Counted from the stretch's first letter, positions 42,599 to 53,456 are shown. The stretch is DNA of 64,000 nt from Balneola sp. (GCA_017640785.1 JAEPPZ010000005.1:45438-109437), one strand, 5' to 3'. Notes: a model not told the origin generated them from the letters alone. Translations and numbers: made by a program.

Positions 42599-44551
42599 TT
42601 ATTCAGCAGAGTCTTCGTCAGTGTCTTTTTTAGAGCTCTTGCTTGTAGACTTTTTAGCAGCAGCAGCTTTTTCTTCTGCTTCCATTTTGTCTTTAAGAGC
42701 AGCCAATCCAGACATCTCACCTAAAGTAGGTGCACCGGTTTCAACATCAGCAGCTTCGATCTTCTTCTTAGCTTCTTTTGCTTTCTTCTGGTCTTTGTCT
42801 AACTGACTTAAGTTGATGCTTTTTGCCTCTTCGTTAAAGTCGAGTACAAATGCTTCTACTTTGTCGCCTTCTTTGAATTCAGGCTCAACAGCTTTTCCGT
42901 AGCTTAAGAATGCTTCAGCGCCAAGAGCTAACTTCACAAAAGCTCCTTTATCAGTTGCTTTCACTACTTCACCTTCAACAGATGCACCAGGAGCGTATTC
43001 TTTAGCATATTGTGTCCAAGGATTATCCTGAACTTGCTTATGACCCAAAGTAATTCTTCTGTTATCGAAATCAACACCAAGAATCACAACTTCGATTTCC
43101 TGATCTTTCTTAACGATCTCGTTCGGATGCTCAACTTTTTCAGTCCAGCTTAAGTCAGAAACGTGGATCAAACCATCGATACCTGGCTCCAGCTCAACAA
43201 ATACACCGAAGTTAGTAAGGTTTCTGATCACACCGTCATGCTTAGAACCAACTGGGAATCTTTCAAGGATATCAGCCCATGGATCATTGGTCAATTGCTT
43301 AACACCAAGAGAAATTTTCTTCTCATCTTCGTTGATGTTCAACACGATACATTCTACAACGTCATCTTTCTGAACTAACTGAGATGGATGCTTGATATGC
43401 TGTGTCCATGACATTTCACTGATGTGAATAAGACCTTCAACACCTTTCTCAAGTTCAACGAAAGCACCGTAGTCAGCGATAGAAACCACACGACCCTGTA
43501 CTTTGTTTTCTTCTGGATACTTAGCATGAATTTCTTCCCACGGATGCGGTTGTAATTGCTTCAGTCCAAGAGAAACACGCTTGCTCTTCTCATCAAAGTC
43601 GATAACAGCAACGTTTAATCTCTGATCCAATTGAACGATCTCATTTGGATTGTCAACACGTCCCCATGAAAGGTCAGTGATGTGAAGAAGTCCGTCAACG
43701 CCACCAAGATCGATGAATACACCGAAGTCAGTAATGTTTTTAACAGCACCTTCAAGAACCTGACCAGCTTCGATCGTTTCAAGAATTTCTTCTCTCTGCT
43801 CTTCAAGATCACTTTCAATAAGAGCTCTGTGAGATACAACTACGTTTTCTGCAGCCATGTTAAGCTTCACAACCTGGAATTCCATGGTTCTGCCTACATA
43901 AGCGTCAAAGTCACGTACTGGACGTACATCAATTTGTGATCCCGGAAGGAACGCATCGATACCGAATACATCCACAACCATACCACCTTTAATTCTACGC
44001 TTGATGTAACCTTCAATAATAGTAGCTGATTCGTGAGAAGCTTCGATTTTCTCCCACGCTTGCAGGATATCTGCTTTTCTTCTGGAAAGGATTAACTGAC
44101 CGTCTTTATCTTCAACGCGATCAAGGAATACATCTACTTCGTCACCGGGAGCCATGCTCTCAAGTACAGAATTAGGGAATTCATTTACTGCAATGATTCC
44201 TTCTGATTTAAATCCGATGTCGATAACTACATATTTGTCGTCAACAGATGCTACACGACCTGTAATAATTTCTTTTTCTTCGATCTGATTGAGCGTATTC
44301 TCATACATTCCCATCATTTCGTTGTACTCGTCATCAGTATATTCATCTGATGGACTAGCCAACTGGTCGTAAGTGTATACATCGCCTTCAACTTCACCTG
44401 TAAATACGTGAGTTAAAGTTTCAGCAGTTTCTTCGGCTGTAGCTTCAGTTTCTGTAGTTTCTTCTTCTGCTACTGCTGTTTCTCCAACAGTTTCATCAGT
44501 TGTAGTAGTTTCTTCTTGTTCGGTTTCTTGTTTATTTAATTCTTCGGTCAT
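42599..44551 (-). CDS. rpsA: 30S ribosomal protein S1
   Basis: A 650-residue S1 with six S1/OB-fold repeats, at about 95-160, 180-245, 265-330, 350-415, 435-500 and 520-585. Repeats 3-5 carry the classical KNITDFGVFIDLGGVDGLLH and VSIADYGAFVELEKGVEGLIH. The N-terminus has about 60 residues rich in Glu and Thr, and the C-terminus about 50 residues rich in Lys, Ala and Ser (KKSTSKSSKKD). S1 binds mRNA and helps translate leaderless or weak-SD mRNAs, which matters in this group where SD sites are often poor. It is 54 bp after cmk, the classical order. Confidence 0.96.
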   Translation of the reverse strand: MTEELNKQETEQEETTTTDETVGETAVAEEETTETEATAEETAETLTHVFTGEVEGDVYTYDQLASPSDEYTDDEYNEMMGMYENTLNQIEEKEIITGRVASVDDKYVVIDIGFKSEGIIAVNEFPNSVLESMAPGDEVDVFLDRVEDKDGQLILSRRKADILQAWEKIEASHESATIIEGYIKRRIKGGMVVDVFGIDAFLPGSQIDVRPVRDFDAYVGRTMEFQVVKLNMAAENVVVSHRALIESDLEEQREEILETIEAGQVLEGAVKNITDFGVFIDLGGVDGLLHITDLSWGRVDNPNEIVQLDQRLNVAVIDFDEKSKRVSLGLKQLQPHPWEEIHAKYPEENKVQGRVVSIADYGAFVELEKGVEGLIHISEMSWTQHIKHPSQLVQKDDVVECIVLNINEDEKKISLGVKQLTNDPWADILERFPVGSKHDGVIRNLTNFGVFVELEPGIDGLIHVSDLSWTEKVEHPNEIVKKDQEIEVVILGVDFDNRRITLGHKQVQDNPWTQYAKEYAPGASVEGEVVKATDKGAFVKLALGAEAFLSYGKAVEPEFKEGDKVEAFVLDFNEEAKSINLSQLDKDQKKAKEAKKKIEAADVETGAPTLGEMSGLAALKDKMEAEEKAAAAKKSTSKSSKKDTDEDSAE

Positions 44552-44605
44552 TATATGTTTTGTTAATGTTTTACCTCACAACTGGCTTTCAACTGTGGGA
44601 TAAGG

Positions 44606-45271
44606 TTATTGTTTGTTTTGTGGCATTATCTGCCGGACTCGTTCTGAGATCTGTGATACCTGCTCTTCAAAACTAAGTTCCGAAGTGTTAATCAAGATGG
44701 CATCGTCTGCTTGTTTCAGCGGATCAGATGCTCTGTTTGAATCAGCATTATCTCTGGCTTCAAGGTTTGATTTGATTTCCTCTAACGAGGCGTCCAAACC
44801 CTGGGCTTCCATTTCAGCTAATCGTCGCTTTGCTCTTTCATGGAGATCAGCAACCATAAAAAATTTAAGTTCTGCATCCGGAAACACTGCTGTTCCCAGA
44901 TCTCTGCCGTCTGCGATGTACACCCCGGTTTCAACTTCAGCTCTCATCAATTTATTTATATGAGACCTTACCATTGGATCGGAAGCTACTTTGCTTACAG
45001 CGTTAGAAACTTTCATTTCTCTGATTTCATCAGACACTTCTTCCCCATTCAAAAAAGAATGGAAATTTTTATTTTTGAAATAAAATGAAATATCACTTTC
45101 TTTCAGGCGATCAAAGAACGAGGTTCCATTATCAAGTGATTCTAAATAGACGAGGGTTGCTACTCGATACAACGCTCCGGAATCCAAAAATTGGATCTGA
45201 AGTTGCTCGGCAATTGCCCTAGCTGTTGAACTTTTTCCCGACCCTGCAGGCCCATCGATTACCACTATCAT
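44606..45271 (-). CDS. cmk: cytidylate kinase
   Basis: A 221-residue nucleotide kinase (CMP/dCMP to CDP/dCDP). Walker A GPAGSGKSS (7-15). SGALYRVATLVYL and GRDLGTAVFPDAELKFFM match the family, as does RASDPLKQADDAILINTS. Length is normal. The following rpsA is in the same orientation. It is divergent from rpsT. Confidence 0.95.
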   Translation of the reverse strand: MIVVIDGPAGSGKSSTARAIAEQLQIQFLDSGALYRVATLVYLESLDNGTSFFDRLKESDISFYFKNKNFHSFLNGEEVSDEIREMKVSNAVSKVASDPMVRSHINKLMRAEVETGVYIADGRDLGTAVFPDAELKFFMVADLHERAKRRLAEMEAQGLDASLEEIKSNLEARDNADSNRASDPLKQADDAILINTSELSFEEQVSQISERVRQIMPQNKQ

Positions 45272-45319
45272 AATAGAAAGGCTAAATTAAACTTATTCCC
45301 GGAAATATTCAATCAAATG

Positions 45320-45350
45320 TTGAATAATGTTTTACATTCCCGTAATTTTG
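45320..45350 (+). promoter_or_regulatory. rpsT promoter
   Basis: TTG (45320-45322), 20 nt, then TAATTTTG (45343-45350), an exact -7 match. The leader would be about 30 nt. It is a good example of the Bacteroidota promoter pattern in this window. Confidence 0.55.
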
Positions 45351-45388
45351 GTGACTGAAAAACTTTACATCAAATTCGACTATAAGTC

Positions 45389-45640
45389 ATGCCACAAACT
45401 AAACAAGCGATTAAACGAGTTCGCCAAGCTGAAAAAAGTAAGAAGCACAACCGCGCTCGTAAATCAAAAATGAGAATGCTTATCAAAGACGTAATGACGG
45501 CCACTGATAAGAAAGAAGCAGAAAAGCTGTTAAAAGAAGCTGTTTCTTACGTTGACAGAATGAGTGTTAAAGGCATCGTTCACAAAAACAATGCTGCACG
45601 CAAGAAAGCCGCTCTTACTAAGCACGTAAACAGTTTATAA
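45389..45640 (+). CDS. rpsT: 30S ribosomal protein S20
   Basis: An 83-residue very basic S20 (MPQTKQAIKRVRQAEKSKKHNRARKSKMR, then a helical body and KGIVHKNNAARKKAALTKHVN). It binds 16S rRNA early in assembly. It is 12 bp before gpmI, so possibly cotranscribed. Confidence 0.97.
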   Translation: MPQTKQAIKRVRQAEKSKKHNRARKSKMRMLIKDVMTATDKKEAEKLLKEAVSYVDRMSVKGIVHKNNAARKKAALTKHVNSL

Positions 45641-45652
45641 GATCTTTATTTG

Positions 45653-47173
45653 ATGGCCAACTCTCGATCTAAAGCACTTTTAGTAATTTTAGATGGATAC
45701 GGGTTGGCCGAAGATCCTTCTGTCAGCGCTATTGATAAAGCTGACAAGCCTTTCTTAGATCATCTTTTTGCCACTTATCCGAATACTCACCTCTCAGCGA
45801 GCGGAGATAATGTTGGATTACCCGAAGGACAATTTGGCAATTCCGAAGTAGGACACCTTAATATTGGTGCGGGAAGAATTGTACGTCAGGAACTCTCAAG
45901 AATAAATCTCGCCATTAAAAATGGAGATTTTTTTGAGAACGAAGTCCTTCTGGAAGCAATTCAAAAAGCAAAGCCCAAAAACAAGATTCACCTTTTTGGA
46001 CTTTTTTCTGATGGTGGTGTTCACAGCCACAACGATCATTTGTTTGCTCTTTTAGAGCTTTGTAAAAAGGAAGGCATTGAAAATGTGTATGTACATGCTT
46101 TCACAGATGGAAGAGATACCGCTCCGAATGGAGGGAAAAAGTACGCTCAGGAATTCAACAAAAAAGCTAAAGAGATCGGCGTTGGTAAATTAGCTTCTGT
46201 TATTGGTCGTTACTATGCGATGGACAGAGATAACCGCTGGGAACGCGTTCAACTGGCTTATGATCTTTTAGTAAATGGTAAAGGAGAGATTTTTGAGAGT
46301 TCAGATGAAGCTTTTGATTCTTCTTACTCTGATGGAATAACTGATGAGTTCATCAAACCCATCCTTTTAGACAAAAATTCTGAGTCCAGAATTGAAAAAG
46401 ATGACTCAATAATTTTCTACAATATCAGAGGTGACAGAGCCAGAGAAATTTCCAGAGCGCTGAACGAGCAAGAGTTTAATGAGTTCGAAGTCAAAGATCT
46501 GAACCTTCATTACGCTACCTTCACTTCTTACGATGAGACTTTTGAGTTTGCTCACGTAGCATATCCACCACAAGAATTAAAGAATACTTTAGGAGAGTGG
46601 GTAAGTAAGCAAGGGAAAAAACAATTCCGCATTGCTGAAACTGAAAAATACCCGCACGTAACTTATTTCTTTAATGGTGGCGTTGAAGTTCCCAATGAAG
46701 GCGAAGACAGGCTTGTTATTCCAAGCCCAAAGGTAGCTACTTACGATCTGCAACCTGAAATGAATGCCGATCAGGTCACCCAAGCACTATGTGAACGTCT
46801 TGAGTCTGAAGAATATGATCTGGTAATCCTGAATTTTGCAAATCCTGATATGGTTGGGCACACAGGAGTTATGGAAGCTGCTGTCAAAGCCGTTGAGACC
46901 ATCGATAAGGAATTAAAAAAGGTAATTAAAACTGCAAATGCGCACGGTTATACATCTTTGATCATTGCAGATCACGGAAATGCTGATCAAATGATCAAAC
47001 CTGACGGAAGTCCACATACTGCACACACAACTGCACTTGTTCCGGCTATTTTAGTAAATCATCCTGATTCACCTGAAATGCGCCCGGGAATACTTGCAGA
47101 CGTCGCTCCTACCCTTTTAAAGTGCATGAAAACCGATCAACCTGAAGAAATGTCGGGAACTCCTCTTTTTTAA
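45653..47173 (+). CDS. gpmI: 2,3-bisphosphoglycerate-independent phosphoglycerate mutase
   Basis: A 506-residue glycolytic enzyme interconverting 2- and 3-phosphoglycerate, using two manganese ions. The start is the ATG at 45653 (a TTG just upstream is unlikely). LLVILDGYG-like metal strand, the catalytic serine in FGNSEVGHLNIGAG, HAFTDGRD, GRYYAMDRDNRWERV, and the second metal site NFANPDMVGHTG with IIADHGNAD. Length is normal. It follows rpsT by 12 bp. Confidence 0.96.
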   Translation: MANSRSKALLVILDGYGLAEDPSVSAIDKADKPFLDHLFATYPNTHLSASGDNVGLPEGQFGNSEVGHLNIGAGRIVRQELSRINLAIKNGDFFENEVLLEAIQKAKPKNKIHLFGLFSDGGVHSHNDHLFALLELCKKEGIENVYVHAFTDGRDTAPNGGKKYAQEFNKKAKEIGVGKLASVIGRYYAMDRDNRWERVQLAYDLLVNGKGEIFESSDEAFDSSYSDGITDEFIKPILLDKNSESRIEKDDSIIFYNIRGDRAREISRALNEQEFNEFEVKDLNLHYATFTSYDETFEFAHVAYPPQELKNTLGEWVSKQGKKQFRIAETEKYPHVTYFFNGGVEVPNEGEDRLVIPSPKVATYDLQPEMNADQVTQALCERLESEEYDLVILNFANPDMVGHTGVMEAAVKAVETIDKELKKVIKTANAHGYTSLIIADHGNADQMIKPDGSPHTAHTTALVPAILVNHPDSPEMRPGILADVAPTLLKCMKTDQPEEMSGTPLF

Positions 47174-47318
47174 TCCCATTCTGTCTGCATTTTTTTTGCA
47201 ATTAGCTACACGCCCTGCTACATTCAAAAAAGAATGAACTAAAGTTATGTCAGGCTCGTTTTTTGCATAGGCGTAACGCATAAGAGAAACATTATAAAAG
47301 ACAGAAGGACCTACCATT

Positions 47319-49904
47319 ATGGAGGGCAATTTTTCAAGTAAAGTTAGAGACGTAATTCAATTCAGCAGAGAAGAAGCACTGCGTTTGGGTCACGACTACA
47401 TTGGCACTGAACATCTCATTCTGGGTATTGTACGATTAGGCGATGGAGTTGCGATTCGAATTCTTAAAAATTTAGATTGCGATCTTTTCAAATTAAAAAA
47501 GACTATTGAAGATACAGTAAGAGGAACAGGTGGTTCCGTTACTGTGGGTAATATTCCACTCACGAAGCAAGCTGAAAAAGTATTACGGATTACTTATTTA
47601 GAAGCAAAACTGTATAAAAGTGACACCATTGGCACAGAGCATTTATTACTGTCACTTTTAAGAGATGATGAAAACATAGCTGCTCAAATCTTGCAGCAAT
47701 TCAGCGTTTCTTATGATTCTGTTCGTGAAGAGTTAGATCTTATTATCTCCGGAAAAACCAGAGATGAAGATTTAGATTCTTCTTCCCTTTCTGCAAGCGT
47801 TGCGCCTTCAGGAGGATCACAAGGTTCCGGAAGCTCTAGAGAAAAGAAAATGGAAAAATCAAAAACACCGGTCCTCGATAACTTTGGTCGAGACCTCACT
47901 CAAATGGCTATTGATGGGAAATTAGATCCGATCATTGGTCGTGACAAGGAAATTGAACGAGTAGCTCAGGTGTTGAGCCGTCGTAAGAAAAACAATCCTG
48001 TTCTTATAGGTGAACCGGGAGTTGGTAAAACTGCTATTGCCGAAGGATTGGCCGACAGAATTATAGAAAGAAAAGTATCTCGTGTGTTATACGACAAACG
48101 AGTGATCGCTCTTGATCTGGCTGCGTTGGTTGCAGGTACAAAATACCGCGGTCAGTTTGAAGAACGCATGAAAGCGATCATGACAGAACTTGAGAAAACG
48201 GATAATGTAATTCTGTTTATTGATGAGCTACATACCATCGTTGGAGCAGGTGGAGCTAGTGGCTCACTTGATGCTTCAAACATGTTAAAGCCGGCTTTGG
48301 CTCGTGGAGACATTCAAGCTATCGGAGCGACTACTCTGAACGAGTACCGTCAGTTTATTGAAAAAGATGGCGCACTCGAGCGTAGATTCCAGAAGATCAT
48401 GGTTGATCCAACAACTCCTGAAGAAACCATTGAGATCTTAAAGCAGATCAAACCAAAATATGAGAAACATCATGGTGTTCGTTACAAAGATGACGCCATT
48501 GAAGCTTGTGTTTCATTGACCGACCGATATGTAACTGATCACTTCTTACCGGATAAAGCTATCGATGCTTTGGATGAAGCCGGTGCAAGAGTTCACCTTT
48601 CAAATATTACTGTTCCTAAACACATTATTGAACTTGAGGAACAAATTGAAGCTACGGGCCATGACAAAAACAGCATGGTTAAAAAACAAAGATTTGAAGA
48701 AGCTGCTCGTTTGCGAGATACTGAAAAACGCTTGATCGAAGATCTTGAAGTTGCACAAAAGGAATGGGACAAAGAATCTGAAAGCATTTTATTTGATGTG
48801 GAAGAAGACGATGTCGCTTCTGTTATTGCAATGATGAGCGGTGTTCCTGTAAACAAGATCAGCCAGAATGAAGGACAGAAACTTCTGAAAATGAAGGAAA
48901 GTCTTGCAGGAAAAGTGGTTGGGCAAAGCGAAGCTATTGTTAAGCTTACCAAAGCAATTCAAAGAACCCGTGCCGGATTGAAAGACCCTTCAAGACCGAT
49001 CGGTTCATTCGTGTTCTTGGGGCCAACCGGTGTTGGTAAAACAGAACTTGCTAAAGTACTCGCCAAATATCTCTTTGATAAGGAAGATTCTCTGATAAGA
49101 GTTGACATGAGTGAGTATATGGAAAAGTTCTCCGTTTCCAGATTGGTTGGAGCGCCTCCGGGCTATGTTGGATATGAAGAAGGCGGAATTCTTACCGAGA
49201 AAGTTCGTCGCAAGCCGTATAGTGTAGTTCTTCTTGATGAGATCGAGAAAGCACACCCCGATGTATTCAATATCTTATTACAAGTGCTAGACGATGGAAT
49301 TTTAACGGACAGCTTAGGTCGACGTGTCGACTTCAGAAATACGATTATAATCATGACTTCAAATATTGGAGCCCGTGATATCCGCAACCTTGGAAAAGGA
49401 ATCGGATTTGGCGGACCGGACGAAGGCACTTTTGATTATGCTAAAATGAAGTCAACCATTCAGGATGCACTAAAAAAAGTATTCAATCCGGAATTCCTGA
49501 ACAGAATTGATGATGTGATTACATTCAAGCCTCTTGAAAAACAAGATATCTTTGAGATCATTGATATTATTTCTGACGAATTATTCACACGGATCCAGCA
49601 AATCGGATATACCGTTGATATCACCAAGGGAGCGAAGGAGTTTATCACTGATAAAGGTTTTGATCCTAAATACGGAGCCAGACCTCTTAAGCGTGCGATT
49701 CAAAAGTACATTGAAGATCCATTAGCAGAAGAGCTTTTGGAAAACAAAAAAGAGGAAGGTTCAACTATAAAGATCAAAATGAATAAATCCAGAGATGGTT
49801 TAGAGTTTGATTGGACAAAACCTGACCCAAAAGCAGCTAAGGAAAAAGAAACCAAAGCCTCTGAAGAAGAGGACGCTTCTAAGGAAGCCAAAAAAGAAGC
49901 TTAA
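47319..49904 (+). CDS. clpC: ATP-dependent Clp protease ATPase subunit ClpC
   Basis: An 861-residue Hsp100 unfoldase. Two Clp_N repeats fill residues 1-150. AAA1 has GEPGVGKT (231-238). A middle UVR-like coiled segment lies at about 445-490. AAA2 has GPTGVGKT (about 567-574) and ends with the ClpX-like C-domain ([25 protein letters not shown]). The loop for ClpP binding was not pinpointed. A lysine/glutamate-rich tail closes it. It delivers substrates to ClpP for degradation. A strong terminator follows. Confidence 0.95.
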   Translation: MEGNFSSKVRDVIQFSREEALRLGHDYIGTEHLILGIVRLGDGVAIRILKNLDCDLFKLKKTIEDTVRGTGGSVTVGNIPLTKQAEKVLRITYLEAKLYKSDTIGTEHLLLSLLRDDENIAAQILQQFSVSYDSVREELDLIISGKTRDEDLDSSSLSASVAPSGGSQGSGSSREKKMEKSKTPVLDNFGRDLTQMAIDGKLDPIIGRDKEIERVAQVLSRRKKNNPVLIGEPGVGKTAIAEGLADRIIERKVSRVLYDKRVIALDLAALVAGTKYRGQFEERMKAIMTELEKTDNVILFIDELHTIVGAGGASGSLDASNMLKPALARGDIQAIGATTLNEYRQFIEKDGALERRFQKIMVDPTTPEETIEILKQIKPKYEKHHGVRYKDDAIEACVSLTDRYVTDHFLPDKAIDALDEAGARVHLSNITVPKHIIELEEQIEATGHDKNSMVKKQRFEEAARLRDTEKRLIEDLEVAQKEWDKESESILFDVEEDDVASVIAMMSGVPVNKISQNEGQKLLKMKESLAGKVVGQSEAIVKLTKAIQRTRAGLKDPSRPIGSFVFLGPTGVGKTELAKVLAKYLFDKEDSLIRVDMSEYMEKFSVSRLVGAPPGYVGYEEGGILTEKVRRKPYSVVLLDEIEKAHPDVFNILLQVLDDGILTDSLGRRVDFRNTIIIMTSNIGARDIRNLGKGIGFGGPDEGTFDYAKMKSTIQDALKKVFNPEFLNRIDDVITFKPLEKQDIFEIIDIISDELFTRIQQIGYTVDITKGAKEFITDKGFDPKYGARPLKRAIQKYIEDPLAEELLENKKEEGSTIKIKMNKSRDGLEFDWTKPDPKAAKEKETKASEEEDASKEAKKEA

Positions 49905-49911
49905 TGTTATT

Positions 49912-49943
49912 AAAAGCCTCATCATTTGATGAGGCTTTTTTTA
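49912..49943. terminator. bidirectional terminator, clpC / beta-rich protein
   Basis: A 12-bp perfect stem AAAAGCCTCATC / GATGAGGCTTTT with an ATTT loop, and T and A tracts on both sides. It can serve clpC and the convergent gene at 49950. Confidence 0.85.
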
Positions 49944-49949
49944 TGCTCT

Positions 49950-50930
49950 TTAGAAACTAGCTTTCAAATTCAGATCTTTGTTCATACCTGTAATGGTATA
50001 ATTGAATCGGCTGTTTTTATTCATAGAGATATTATCCAATTCAGCAATTTCAACAGTACTTGAATATTTTTGGCTGGCTATTTTTCTGGCTGCCACATTT
50101 ATAATCCTTACTTCAATATCAGATAAAGTGGTTCCATTCAAATCTCCTGTTAATCCAACAATAGTTTGATCTGATGCGCTGTAATTTGCAAACTGAAGAG
50201 TTCCATTTCTGAAACTGCTGCTACCAATTCTCTCACCGCTTAGTACATTATATACTGCCACTCTTCCTTCTGAAAAAACGGTTAAAGTTGAGCCGCTTCC
50301 ATATAAATTCAGTCCTTTTACTTTTCTGTCAAAAGCTATTTTCCTGATCTCATTACCATAACGGTCCATTATCGTAATTTCATCATCACTTCCTTCCTTA
50401 CCCGAAGCAATGGCGATGAATTCACCTGACTCCGATACACGGACGGCTCTGATCTCCTGATCTGCTTTATAAAAAATATCCCGCTCGGAATTTTCCAACT
50501 CTATCACTTTGGCTCGCGAACCTCTTTTATCACCATTTCTAACCTGAGGATTGTACAGTACAATGGTTTTACCCATCGGATCAGTGGCCAGTTCAGAAAT
50601 CTTTTCTCCGTCTTTACTACTTGAACTGTTAGAGATCGGCCGAATTACACTTCCAAAAGAATCAAATAACACAAAATTAGCAATGTTTTCACGAACAATA
50701 TACGCTCCGTTTTGCAATGGATAGATCTTAAAAGAAGGATCATCACTTACAGAATTATATTTACCGGAATTAATAACCGCACCATCTGGCTCCATAATCT
50801 GTATCACATTGGAGCTTATATCTCCCTTTAGAAATGATGAGCCGGAGGAGCTCTCAGATATACTCAACGATTGACTAAAAAGTGAGGAGGATAATAATCC
50901 CGCTAAAAAAATAAGTGGAAAAGTTTTCAT
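49950..50930 (-). CDS. exported beta-rich protein, probable propeller
   Basis: A 326-residue protein with a signal peptide ending LFSQ, then a serine-rich stretch (SISESSSGSSFLKG) and repeated beta segments (VIQIMEPDGAVINSG, FVLFDSFGSVIRP, ITIMDRYGNEIRKIAFD, AVYNVLSGERIGSS), like a seven-bladed propeller. No enzyme motif. The end ...YTITGMNKDLNLKASF is aromatic, as in outer-membrane proteins, but the length fits a soluble propeller better. Function unknown. It stands alone, convergent to clpC. Confidence 0.55.
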   Translation of the reverse strand: MKTFPLIFLAGLLSSSLFSQSLSISESSSGSSFLKGDISSNVIQIMEPDGAVINSGKYNSVSDDPSFKIYPLQNGAYIVRENIANFVLFDSFGSVIRPISNSSSSKDGEKISELATDPMGKTIVLYNPQVRNGDKRGSRAKVIELENSERDIFYKADQEIRAVRVSESGEFIAIASGKEGSDDEITIMDRYGNEIRKIAFDRKVKGLNLYGSGSTLTVFSEGRVAVYNVLSGERIGSSSFRNGTLQFANYSASDQTIVGLTGDLNGTTLSDIEVRIINVAARKIASQKYSSTVEIAELDNISMNKNSRFNYTITGMNKDLNLKASF

Positions 50931-51046
50931 AAATATTTCAGAAGTTAATTCGTACCAAAGAACGGGATTTTTAAAGAATATTTCTGCTTTTCCTCGCCCT
51001 TTTTTGCAAAATGTCTATCTTTAGGAAACTTCAAAATAATTGATTC

Positions 51047-52090
51047 ATGAAATATCACCTTATTACCGGTGGATGCGGCTTTGTTGGAAGAAACTTTGTT
51101 AAGCGCCTCCACTCAACTACGAACGATACTATCCTTTTTATTGACGATCTCTCGGTTGGAACTCATCCGGCTACCTGGCTTCCTGATGGAACTCCGTCAC
51201 GCACAGAGAACGGGCTCGAGTTTTTTGGTGAAGATGAAAGAATGATATTTCTGAAACAAGACGCCCGATATTTTATCCGTGAAATGCTGGACGACCAGGA
51301 ATACATCAAGAAAACATATAAGCTTGACGTTACTTCTTTTGAAGATGTATTTCACTTTGCAGCAATTGTGGGTGGTAGAGCAAAGATAGACGGTGATCCA
51401 ATGATGGTAGCTCTCGATCTTTCCATTGATGCTGAATTCTTCCTTTGGGTTTGTCGACAAAAGCCAACGCGTGTTCTTTATCCAAGTTCAAGTGCAGCCT
51501 ACCCTGTTGATCTTCAAACCGAATCTGACGCAATTGCCCTTTCAGAAAGCGATATCGATTTCAAAAAAATGGGTCAACCGGATATGACCTACGGTTGGTC
51601 TAAGTTAACCGGTGAATATTTGGCTAGTATTGCTGCGGAATACTATGATGTTTCTGTAACCTGCATCAGACCTTTCAGTGGCTATGGAGAAGACCAAGAC
51701 CTCTCCTACCCTGTTCCTGCTATCGCTCGTCGTGCAGCACTAAAAGAAAATCCTTTTGAAGTTTGGGGAACCGGAAAACAAGGCCGAGATTTTGTTCATA
51801 TTGATGATGTGATGGATTGTACCTTGCTCGCTATGGATCATATAACTGATGGAAGCGCCATCAACATTGGAAGTGGAAGACTAACAACTTTCTTAGAACT
51901 CATTGAGGTGTTTACTTCTTTCGCTGATTACTCACCGGAGATCAAAACACTACTCGACAAACCGGTTGGTGTTCATTCCAGATATGGAAAAATGGATTAT
52001 GTAAAAGAGCGATTAGGTTGGGAGCCCAAATTATCTCTGGAAGAAGGTATGCGTCGTGTATACGATGTTGCCGTAAAGAAATATACTTGA
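51047..52090 (+). CDS. NAD-dependent sugar epimerase/dehydratase (SDR family)
   Basis: A 347-residue extended short-chain dehydrogenase. The NAD-binding glycine motif is GGCGFVG (8-14), and the catalytic YxxxK is YGWSK (about 181-185) with the serine of YPSSSAAYP before it. HIDDVMDCTLLAMDHI and GWEPKLSLEEGMRRVY close it. Family members interconvert nucleotide sugars (UDP-glucose 4-epimerase-like); the substrate is not clear. It is 1 bp from the glycosyltransferase gene downstream, so they act together in making a surface polysaccharide or glycan (inference). Confidence 0.8.
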   Translation: MKYHLITGGCGFVGRNFVKRLHSTTNDTILFIDDLSVGTHPATWLPDGTPSRTENGLEFFGEDERMIFLKQDARYFIREMLDDQEYIKKTYKLDVTSFEDVFHFAAIVGGRAKIDGDPMMVALDLSIDAEFFLWVCRQKPTRVLYPSSSAAYPVDLQTESDAIALSESDIDFKKMGQPDMTYGWSKLTGEYLASIAAEYYDVSVTCIRPFSGYGEDQDLSYPVPAIARRAALKENPFEVWGTGKQGRDFVHIDDVMDCTLLAMDHITDGSAINIGSGRLTTFLELIEVFTSFADYSPEIKTLLDKPVGVHSRYGKMDYVKERLGWEPKLSLEEGMRRVYDVAVKKYT

Positions 52091-52091
52091 T

Positions 52092-53360
52092 ATGCCCGTA
52101 ATAGTTTGCTTTGGTCCCGGTCCTAAATTCAAGGGTGGGATTTCCAATTATAATACTTCGCTTGCCAAGACTTTCGATAAAGATCCTGATAACGAGGTGC
52201 ATATTGTTTCATGGACTAATCAGTATCCTTCTATTATTCCCAGAGAGTTCATTGATAAATCCAGCCGTTCCGACTTTATGGAAGGCACGAATATCAAAAT
52301 TGAGTATCTAACCAATTATAACAATCCGTTAAGCTGGAAGAAAACTGCGAAGTATATCAAGTCGCTTAATCCGGACAAAGTGATTTTTCAATGGGCAATT
52401 TCCATTCAGGGCTTACCGATGGGATCGATCGCCAAATGGTTGCAAAAAAACTCTGACGCTGAGATCATTTTCGATCTGCATTTTGTAGTTCAGAAAGAAG
52501 GAAGTACCATTGATGAGCGTTTTACTAAAATGGGAATCAAACATGCAGACACCTACATAGCTCATGCTTACAAAACAGTGCATGAGTTAAAAGCATTACT
52601 TCCAAAAAAAGAGTTCGCAGTTAATGAAACCGGTGAAAGATCTCAGGATGATTCAACTACAGTTATTAAACTCTTCCATCCGGTGTACGATCTTTATCAA
52701 CCCGATCCGCAATTTGATGTTCAAAAGTTTAAACAGGATCTGGGTCTCAAAGAAAATGTATTTTTTTATTTCGGATTCATCAGGAAATACAAAGGCTTGC
52801 ATAATGCGATCAGAGCATTTAAGAAAGTAGCAGAACAACGAGATGACGTTTCCTTTTTAATTTGTGGAGAAGAGTTCTGGGCTACTTTGGATACTTCTAA
52901 ATTATCCACCAAAATAAAACGCGGCTTGTTTGGGATTGCTCAGAAATTATTCCTCAAGAATAAAGAAAGCGAACAGGATTACCGACCGTTATCTCTGATT
53001 GAAGAACTGGATCTACAGGATAGCACTGTAGTGAAAAGTGAATTTATTCCCAACGAAGATGTCCACAAATACTTTCAGGTAGCAGATTGTAGTGTGTTAT
53101 ATTATTTAACAGCAACACCTTCCGGAGTAGAATCTCTAACCTACAACTTTGGATTACCGATCTTGGCAACCCGGGTAGGACATTTTCCCGAAACTATTCA
53201 GGATGGTTTCAACGGATATTTAGCGGAACCGGAAGATATTGATTCCATGGCTGAACAAATGTTGAAGTATCTGGAGCTTCCACTTCCGTCAGAAAACGTG
53301 TATAAATCTGCTTCAAAAATGAGTTGGGATAATTACGTAACGGCTATTCTGGCTGATTAA
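52092..53360 (+). CDS. glycosyltransferase, GT4-like
   Basis: A 422-residue enzyme with the two Rossmann domains of GT-B transferases. N-terminal glycine-rich loop VCFGPGPKFKGGISNYN, then a conserved region EFIPNEDVHKYFQVADCSVL and the GT4 signature PSGVESLTYNFGLPILATRVGHFPETI at the C-terminal domain (the donor-binding E-x7-E-like region). It probably adds a sugar from a nucleotide donor. The ATG follows the epimerase stop by one base. There is no other polysaccharide gene nearby, which is unusual for such a pair. Confidence 0.8.
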   Translation: MPVIVCFGPGPKFKGGISNYNTSLAKTFDKDPDNEVHIVSWTNQYPSIIPREFIDKSSRSDFMEGTNIKIEYLTNYNNPLSWKKTAKYIKSLNPDKVIFQWAISIQGLPMGSIAKWLQKNSDAEIIFDLHFVVQKEGSTIDERFTKMGIKHADTYIAHAYKTVHELKALLPKKEFAVNETGERSQDDSTTVIKLFHPVYDLYQPDPQFDVQKFKQDLGLKENVFFYFGFIRKYKGLHNAIRAFKKVAEQRDDVSFLICGEEFWATLDTSKLSTKIKRGLFGIAQKLFLKNKESEQDYRPLSLIEELDLQDSTVVKSEFIPNEDVHKYFQVADCSVLYYLTATPSGVESLTYNFGLPILATRVGHFPETIQDGFNGYLAEPEDIDSMAEQMLKYLELPLPSENVYKSASKMSWDNYVTAILAD

Positions 53361-53425
53361 GTAACATCTTGAAAAATTTACGAAATAAAGTTCAATTTTA
53401 GGTGGTAATGGTACAGAGAAAACCT

Positions 53426-53433
53426 TATCTTTG
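53426..53433 (+). promoter_or_regulatory. candidate -7 box for the tRNA cluster
   Basis: TATCTTTG, an exact TAnnTTTG match, 23 nt before the first tRNA. No clear TTG at the usual spacing. Confidence 0.4.
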
Positions 53434-53456
53434 TTGCCTTTCCAATTTTGGAAAAT

